Below are positions 57,912 to 64,000 of a stretch of DNA of 64,000 bases, piece after piece. The translations under genes were made by a program, and so were the position numbers. The notes beneath the pieces were generated by a model that was not told the DNA's origin, did not search any database, and saw only the letters and a program-made list of their open reading frames with translations. Origin of the DNA: Ananas comosus (lineage: Eukaryota; Streptophyta; Magnoliopsida; Poales; Bromeliaceae); the NCBI RefSeq assembly GCF_001540865.1, contig NC_033635.1, forward strand, positions 4,769,214 to 4,833,213, written 5' to 3'. How positions within the stretch are numbered: position 1 is the stretch's first letter; each line of letters opens with the position of its first letter.

Positions 57912-60071
57912 ATGCTAAAAAGATCGCCTTTTTCACCTCTCCCCACCAAAACGCTCTCTCCACTCCCCATTCTCCATGCTTCTCTCTCCTCCTCCTCCTC
58001 CTCCTCGTCCATGGCGCCCGAGAACGCGTGGGAGAAGCTCCTCAAACCCTTCGACCTCGACCAACTCCGCAGCTCCCTCAACCCCCTCACCCCACGCCGG
58101 CTCCGCAAGCTCCTCGACCTCCCCCTCGATCCCTCCATCTCCATGCAAATCTTCAACTGGGTGGTCTCCTCCCAGAAGGGCTTCTCCCACTCCGCCGACC
58201 TATACTTCGCCCTCGTCAAGAAGCTCGGCGACGCCGGGGAGTTCGCCGCCGCAGTCGACCTCCTCCGCCGCTCCCGGGAGCACGGCGTCATCCTCCGAGA
58301 ACCCCTGTTCATCGTCCTCATAAGCTGCTACGGGCGCGCCGGGCTCCCGGGCGCCGCAGCCCAGGTGCTCGACGAAATGCCCCACTCGTTCCGGTGCCAG
58401 CCCACGTTCCGGTCGTACAACGTCGCGTTGGATATTTTGGTCGACGCGAAGTGCTACAAGGACGCGGTGGCTCTCTTCCACCGGATGCTCCGGCGAGGGG
58501 TCTCGCCGACCACGTTCACCTTCTCCGTCGCGATGAAGGCCCTGTGCTACGCCAACGAGGTGGACTCCGCGCGGTCGCTCCTTAGGATCATGGCGAGGCA
58601 CGGGTGCGTGCCCGACTCCGTCGTTTATCAAATGCTGATACACGCACTCTGCAAGGAGAGCAGGGTTCGCGAGGCGCTGGAGCTTCTGGAGGAGATGTTT
58701 GTCATGGGCTGTTCCCCCGATGTTAACACCCTAAACGATTTGATCCACGGGCTTTGTAAGATCGGCCATGTGCGCGACGCCGCGAAGTTGCACGATCGAA
58801 TGCTTCTCAAGAGGTGGTGCGCTCCGAATGCGCTGACATATGGATTTCTACTGCATGGCTTGTGTAGGAAGGGTCGAGTGGACGAAGCAAGAGATCTACT
58901 GTTATGCAGAGTGTCCGACTTGAATGTGGTTTTGTTCAACACAGTGATTAACGGGTATTTGCGTGAGGGGAGGTTCGGAGAAGCGAAAACTCTTTACGAG
59001 TCTATGGTCTCGAGCGGATGCAATCCTGATGTTTACACATACAGCATCATGATCGACGGGCTCTGCAGGGAAGGAAGATTAGGATCGGCTATGCAATTAC
59101 TTAGAGAGATGGAGGCGAGGGGTTGCACGCCGAATGTCGTCACTTACACTATTTTACTCCATAGTTTTTGCAAGAATGGTTTGTGGGAGGACGGTAACGC
59201 AATTGTAAAGGAAATGTCTTCGAAAGGTTTGAGTCTAAACTCTGTCGGGTACAATTGTTTGATATATGCTCTGTGCAAGGAGCATAAAATCCATGAGGGA
59301 ATGGAGCTTCTTGAAGAGATGAAGAGACGAGGGTGCAAGCCTGATATATGCACGTTCAATTCCCTAATATATCAGTTGTGCAAAGACGATCGAATGGATG
59401 AAGCACTTCATCTATATCAGAATTTACTATTGGAAGGCTTAGTTGCTAATAGTATAACTTATAATACTCTTATTCACGCCCTGTTACAGAAGGGTAGGTG
59501 GCAAGAAGCTCTAAAACTTGCTAATGAGATGGTGCTTCACGGTTGCCCGCTCGATGTTATGACCTACAATGGGCTAATAAAAGCACTTTGCAGCGATGGG
59601 GATGTCGATAAGAGCTTGGGACTACTTGAGGAGATGATGAAAAGGGGTATTCAACCAAGTAATGTTTCATATAACGTTCTAATTGATGGGCTATGCAAGA
59701 AAAGAAGAGTGCACGATGCGCTAGAACTCTTAAAAGAAATGATCAATCAAGGGTTTAAACCTGATACGGTTACTTACAATAGTCTAATAAATGGCTTGTG
59801 TAAGATGGGGTGGATGCGTGCAGCTCTGAACCTCTTAGAGAAGCTGCATAATGAGGGAGTAGTTCCGGACATTATCACGTACAATATTCTCATCAGCTGG
59901 CACTGCAAGTCAAATATGTTTGATGAGGCCCATATGCTTCTACAAAGAGCAGTAAATGGTCGAATAGTGCCCAACAAACGCACCTGGAATATAATGGTGC
60001 AGAATTGTATTACAGAACCACTCAATGTTGCACCAGAGCCCGCAAAGGAGTTAGAAATAGTTGCTGTATGA
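57912..60071 (+). CDS. MTL1: P-class pentatricopeptide repeat (PPR) protein, MTL1/At5g64320-like, mitochondrial
   Basis: Sequence-specific organelle RNA-binding protein; the Arabidopsis counterpart At5g64320 (MTL1) is reported to act in translation and splicing of mitochondrial nad7 RNA. 719 codons, no intron. Residues 1-33 are basic and Ser-rich with no acidic residue, fitting a mitochondrial presequence; a second ATG (58011, residue 34) would remove it, so the first ATG is preferred. AWEKLLKPFDLDQLRSSL (about 38) and LLDLPLDPS are the conserved N-terminal block seen in At5g64320. About 17 tandem 35-residue P repeats follow, for example PDVYTYSIMIDGLCREGRL and PDTVTYNSLINGLCKMGWM, ending with a partial repeat PNKRTWNIMVQNC. 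There is no E, DYW or SMR tail. Length is close to the Arabidopsis protein (about 730). The first 700 bases are far more GC-rich than the rest. Confidence 0.94.
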   Translation: MLKRSPFSPLPTKTLSPLPILHASLSSSSSSSSMAPENAWEKLLKPFDLDQLRSSLNPLTPRRLRKLLDLPLDPSISMQIFNWVVSSQKGFSHSADLYFALVKKLGDAGEFAAAVDLLRRSREHGVILREPLFIVLISCYGRAGLPGAAAQVLDEMPHSFRCQPTFRSYNVALDILVDAKCYKDAVALFHRMLRRGVSPTTFTFSVAMKALCYANEVDSARSLLRIMARHGCVPDSVVYQMLIHALCKESRVREALELLEEMFVMGCSPDVNTLNDLIHGLCKIGHVRDAAKLHDRMLLKRWCAPNALTYGFLLHGLCRKGRVDEARDLLLCRVSDLNVVLFNTVINGYLREGRFGEAKTLYESMVSSGCNPDVYTYSIMIDGLCREGRLGSAMQLLREMEARGCTPNVVTYTILLHSFCKNGLWEDGNAIVKEMSSKGLSLNSVGYNCLIYALCKEHKIHEGMELLEEMKRRGCKPDICTFNSLIYQLCKDDRMDEALHLYQNLLLEGLVANSITYNTLIHALLQKGRWQEALKLANEMVLHGCPLDVMTYNGLIKALCSDGDVDKSLGLLEEMMKRGIQPSNVSYNVLIDGLCKKRRVHDALELLKEMINQGFKPDTVTYNSLINGLCKMGWMRAALNLLEKLHNEGVVPDIITYNILISWHCKSNMFDEAHMLLQRAVNGRIVPNKRTWNIMVQNCITEPLNVAPEPAKELEIVAV

Positions 60072-62275
60072 CTTCTATTGCGCTTTGCAGTGTTTACACC
60101 ACCTTTGAGTGAAAGCCATATGAGAAATGATACTGGAAAGAGAGATAAGAGGTTTCATGGGAGCAGATTAATGTCTGCATGCTGTTCGGTGTTTCGGATC
60201 ATCATCATGCCTATATATAATCGGGTATGCATTTCTGCTCCATATTTTGATATACAAGATCTGTTTAACATTCATTAGGAACCTACCATGTCTCTTGCTG
60301 ATATGTCTGTCTTGTACAAATAATAATGGATCTGGTTAACATTCATACCTTAAAAATTCAATACTGTATCCAATTTGATTATTTTAAGTTGCAAGATAAG
60401 GAAAGTTACTGTTAAGAAATTTTATCTTCTAATTGGCACAATCAGACCTGGTAATGCACTCAGTACTCAATTATGCTGATATCTGTTATTTGATTTTTGT
60501 GTGCCTGAAAATTGATATTCTTGGTGTACACATTGTTTACGACAGATATCATGAATCTGCTAATAATACAATAGAACTTAGCTTAAATGGTAAAAAGTTG
60601 AATTTAATAGTAGAATGTGCATATATTAGAGTTCCATAATATCAAGGTTTCAAATAACAAGGTTTGAAATTTCAATTTTCATTTTGTCTGGCTGTTAGAG
60701 TTCAATTTTGATAGTTTTGGTAGTTTATTGTTTAGCTTTCAGGATAAAAGGAATATAGAGAATTGGAAGAATTATATTTATGTATTCTTGTCAAGAACAT
60801 AACTAACTTTTATGTGCATATATAAAGTGATCAAAGTAGAATAAAACAAATGTAAGCAATGTGCAAATGAATCAAATTTGACTTTCAGTTTTATTACGCT
60901 GACATTCTAAATTCAAGCCATCTTTGGATCCACTTTGGTTGTTTTCATAATTTTAGTTCTGGGCAATACTTTTGGATCAATACTTTTAGACACCAAAACT
61001 TTTGGTTTTGGTTCAGAGTTTCAACCGAAAATTCTATGTTGCATTATCTAATTGCCGATCAAATAATTACATCTCAGGCTTAGCTAGTTGGCTTGGGTTT
61101 GATGCCAACCCTAACCAACCATAACGCAATTCAGCTTCCAAACTGGACAACCTACTCAGGCCTGGCTATTTTAGGATGGTCCTAACCACATGCACCTCCA
61201 CAGGCATTAAACCTTGCACTCTTCCCTTAAGAGAGGGATTGGGCAACAATGCAAGCTTATCGTTAATTTAACATAATAACTAAATACGGAACAATGATGC
61301 TTCAGAGATAATTTTTGCAATTTTTCTTTTAAAGTTCAAGGAGCATTATGTCGTGCTGTACTAAAGATTTTCTCACAGGCTAGCTAATTGAATTTCATTT
61401 CTTGGCCTGTTTATCTTTTCATTTCAAAATTTCTTATGTTAGAATCATTCGCATTACAATCTGGATAGGTATGCCTCTTTTTCAGTTGTAGGATAGATTT
61501 TATCTTCAAACTTGTGAAATGCCATATTTCTTGTTATCAGTAAATTGGTGTAACTCTCTCCCCTTTTACCGGTCTGCAGATTACCAGTCAGCTTCTATCT
61601 GTTTCAGCAGCTATTAACATATTATTTCTCCTGGATTTGTTCAGCCATTTATTTTGATGGCATAATGGCACATATTTGACCATAAAGGAAATGTATGAAG
61701 CGAGGAGTTTTGCAATTTGAACATACATATGTTGATCAACAACTTGAAGAAGCAGACAATTTTCAAGGAGCTGCAAGATTGTCTGGAAGTTGCAATAATG
61801 AGACAGCATATCTCACATTCCGAGTGTTTGATCCACTATCCTAGTGTTTTTGGGATACGGAATTACTGTTTGTTTGGTTTTTTTTTTTTTCTTCAATGTT
61901 ACTCATCTTAATGAGATTGTATCATTTATCTTGTTGTACATTTCTGTATAGTTTGGGGGGAAGATAAATGAACATTTAAAGTGACAATTTTATGAAAGGC
62001 AAACTTAGCTGAGGTTATTTCTCTTACATTTTGGAATTTGACGGTTTAAGAATCTTCAATGCTCCAGTTTTTGGGTGTTGAAGTAGTTTTCAGATGCTGA
62101 GAATGAAGGCGCAATGACTTATCCTCCAATTTGAAACTGGTGGTCTCATTTTTATATTTATTTTTTACTTTTTGGGAGAAAGAGGTAGCAAGCCACCCGC
62201 TTTATTCATTAAGGTCACTGAACACTATTATATAAGTAAGATAACTAGGCCTCAAAGGAAGGAAGAGGGAGAGAG
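60072..62275. other. PPR 3' UTR and intergenic DNA
   Basis: The 3' UTR probably ends within the first few hundred bases. No further gene or clean repeat recognised. Confidence 0.4.
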
Positions 62276-62745
62276 TAGGGATATCAATGGGTATGGATAT
62301 CCGAAATTTTATCCGAATCCGAACCCGAATGAAACGGATATATCCGATACTAAATGAATTTGGATTCGGATATGGATAAAAAATAGAAATCCGATGGATA
62401 TGGATTCGGATATGGATTTTGACCGTACCCGACCCGACCCGAACCCGAATTTATTTTGTATTATATATAATATATATATAAAAATTTGATGTTATATTTG
62501 AATTTGTATTTTAAAAATTTAGATTTAAAATAATAGATTTTGAAATATTGAAAAAAGAAATAATTGTTTTGGGTTCAAATTTTCGGGTTCGGGTTCGGGT
62601 TTCGGATTTTTGGTTGGGTTTGGGTTTGGATATGGATTTTTAAAATCCGTCGGGTTTGGGTTCGGGTTCAGGTCTCGGGTTTGGAGTAGGGTTCGGGTTC
62701 GGGTTTTTGAAAATCCGCTCTGAATCTGACCCGTTGACATCTCTA
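62276..62745. mobile_element. hAT-like non-autonomous element (TAGGGATATCAA type)
   Basis: 470 bp, TAGGGATATCAATGGGT... to ...CCCGTTGACATCTCTA, flanked by GGAGAGAG / GGGGAGAG (8 bp, one mismatch; duplication is blurred by GA repeats). Subterminal regions are arrays of 'cgaatccg', 'gaacccgaa' and 'gggttcgggt'. TAGGGNTGTCAAYGGG ends are widespread in plant hAT elements. Confidence 0.75.
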
Positions 62746-62748
62746 GGG

Positions 62749-62749
<1 letters not shown>

Positions 62750-62774
<25 letters not shown>
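62750..62774. repeat. (GA)n microsatellite
   Basis: Run of GA next to the right end of the hAT-like element. Confidence 0.8.
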
Positions 62775-62779
<5 letters not shown>

Positions 62780-62849
62780 AGCAGTACTGTCTAAGCAATT
62801 GATGTTAGTCTGAAATCACTTGTGTGGATCTCTGCATATTTTTATAAAA

Positions 62850-63130
62850 ATTCACATTGTTTCTTTCCAACCACATCGTCCACTTGATTATTTCTTTCCA
62901 ACCACATCATCCACGAGACAATCGCGAAGATAGTTAATTCAGTCTTTTTATTATGTGCATTCCTTTGCTCCATAATCATCTTCTAGTGTTTTCGAATCCA
63001 GTCCGGTGATTGTACTATTCTCCAGTTAATGCATGACCAGGGTCACAAGTACTTAAAATTATGCATCTTGAAAAATGATGGTCCACAGTCTTCGGTCCAT
63101 CCCTATGTAGAACACATTGCACAAATAACT
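62850..63130 (-). pseudogene. LINE (L1-class) remnant, zinc-binding reverse-transcriptase tail
   Basis: The minus strand reads CVLHRDGPKTVDHHFSRC near 63120-63060, matching the C..C..(P)ETVDHLF..C pattern of the zinc-binding (zf-RVT) tail of plant LINE reverse transcriptases. Further down, IFAIVSWMMWLERNNQ matches the usual W.IWLERN ending. Stops and frame changes between them show decay. No RT catalytic motif is present. Confidence 0.65.
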
Positions 63131-63395
63131 GATTACCCTTCCGAAGAGAAAAGCACAAACGACTCCAACTCAAGTACACTCTTTTTCACTGAAAATCCAA
63201 GTTTCCTATATGCCCAAGATAGCACAACTACCGTAGAAGATAAGATCGGAGAAATAGCAAGCTCACAATAACAATATCAAACAACTCTAAAAATAAGATC
63301 AATCAATTTTTACCAAGAGTATCAAAGCACCATACAAAGGAAAATTGAAAACCACCAAGTAAAAGCTTCAACCAAAATAAACTTACAATAAATGT
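63131..63395. other. Unassigned DNA between LINE and copia remnants
   Basis: Partly covered by a plus-strand frame (63029-63271) that overlaps the LINE remnant antisense and has no family features. May include the far part of the copia LTR. Confidence 0.3.
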
Positions 63396-63747
63396 TCATA
63401 AGACAGGGAAAGGTAGATTAGAGGAAACCCACCTCAAACTTAGTAGAATCCTACAAGTTTTGGATCATTTTTCACACTTCTCGCTTATGAAAGAAACACC
63501 ACACAAGGGAATGAAGCAGAAGGAAAAAAAAAAAAAAAGAAGCTAATTTTCTCACTCACACACCTTAACCCTACTTGATTCTTTTATTCTTTTGACCCTC
63601 TAACTGAACTCATTAGGCGCAACTTGACTCACTTAATCCAAAAAATAAAAGATCCATTTAAATGATTAAATGGGCTCCTACAAATACACTTATTAATTCT
63701 AATAAACCAAAAAGATAAAAAAGCAAGTTTAGCACTAACTTTTAACA
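63396..63747 (-). repeat. Probable 3' LTR of a copia element
   Basis: On the minus strand TGTTAAAAGTTAGTGC follows directly after a polypurine tract, AAAGGAGAG (63748-63756), itself just downstream of the copia ORF remains. The 63747 edge is therefore well supported. The other edge is a guess: a TGTTC at 63396 would give TG...CA ends; the paired LTR lies outside the window. Confidence 0.45.
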
Positions 63748-63756
63748 CTCTCCTTT

Positions 63757-64000
63757 AGTGCAAACTTGTGAAAAACTAAACCGAGCTTTTCTCAAAGTTC
63801 TAGAAACTTCGTCTTTGGAAGGACTTTGTTGAAGATATCTGCCAAGTTGTCTTGAGATTGCACTTCTATTAACTCAATTTTTTCATGAAGCACTTTCTCC
63901 TAAGTGAAGTGTTGCTCCACTTCATAAGTTTGGTTCTAGTGTAAAACATTAGATCACTGCCAACTTGATTGCACTTTGGTTGTCACAATGAAGCTTCACT
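63757..64000 (-). pseudogene. Ty1/copia polyprotein 3' end (RNase H), decayed and cut by the window edge
   Basis: Minus strand, in pieces: LHCDNQSAIKLA (RNase H core with the catalytic-region Asp), then, after frame breaks and stops, EVQSQDNLADIFNKVLPKTKFLEL, the usual end of copia RNase H (LADIFTKPLP...F..LR.KLG). Several stops and at least one frameshift show that this copy is dead. The rest lies beyond position 64000. Confidence 0.8.

Noticed and set aside
57854..58643. Long antisense and alternate-frame ORFs over the PPR 5' end (up to 229 codons)
   Set aside because: They arise from the very GC-rich 5' part of the PPR gene; their residues are low-complexity Arg/Pro/Ser and match no family, while the PPR frame is fully coherent.
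63029..63271. 80-codon plus ORF as a gene
   Set aside because: Overlaps the LINE zf-RVT remnant antisense and has no recognisable domain.

Overview
This window is nuclear DNA from a flowering plant, most likely a commelinid monocot. Five protein-coding genes with plant-type introns sit in AT-rich, transposon-dense DNA, and two of them (PPR and FRIGIDA-like) are strongly GC-rich at their 5' ends, as is common in monocots. The repeats remind me of pineapple, but that is only an impression. There are no bacterial-style operons, CRISPR arrays or phage genes.

Layout. 1-10.7 kb is transposon territory: an LTR retrotransposon with 1.41-kb LTRs (1124-5724, minus strand) that itself holds a small 5S-rRNA-derived solo element, then MULE-, Harbinger- and hAT-like non-autonomous elements. 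10.9-18.1 kb holds a GRAS regulator of the PAT1/CIGR1 branch (CDS 16386-18056, plus), with a predicted spliced 5' leader starting near 11.0 kb. 20.1-30.4 kb holds a group I WRKY factor of the WRKY20 type (minus, six coding exons, 611 codons by my splice model). Its last intron, inside the C-terminal WRKY domain, is 5.45 kb and carries a 2.9-kb hAT-like element. 30.9-36.4 kb is intergenic with MITEs and a solo LTR. 36.8-42.1 kb holds a Yippee-like zinc-binding protein (plus, three exons, 111 codons). 42-49.9 kb is repeat-rich intergenic DNA with a SINE, a triplicated segment and several MITEs. 49.9-54.0 kb holds a FRIGIDA-like protein (minus, three exons, 530 codons). 57.9-60.1 kb holds an intronless P-class PPR protein (719 codons) resembling Arabidopsis At5g64320/MTL1. 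The right edge has a hAT-like element, a LINE fragment and the 3' end of a Ty1/copia element running off the window.

The genes are not functionally linked as a cluster: two transcription regulators (GRAS, WRKY), a FRIGIDA-like nuclear protein, a Yippee-like protein and a mitochondrial PPR. I found no undescribed multi-gene system. The points most worth a second look are: a chain of two predicted upstream ORFs in the GRAS leader, each joined to the next ORF by an ATGA overlap across splice junctions; a possible GC-AG intron in the WRKY gene; a retroelement ORF broken only by TGA codons that look like deaminated CGA; short-hairpin repeats; and a MITE family carrying a shared acidic micro-ORF.

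All exon boundaries were read by eye from splice consensus, frame continuity and family motifs. No alignment or transcript evidence was available.
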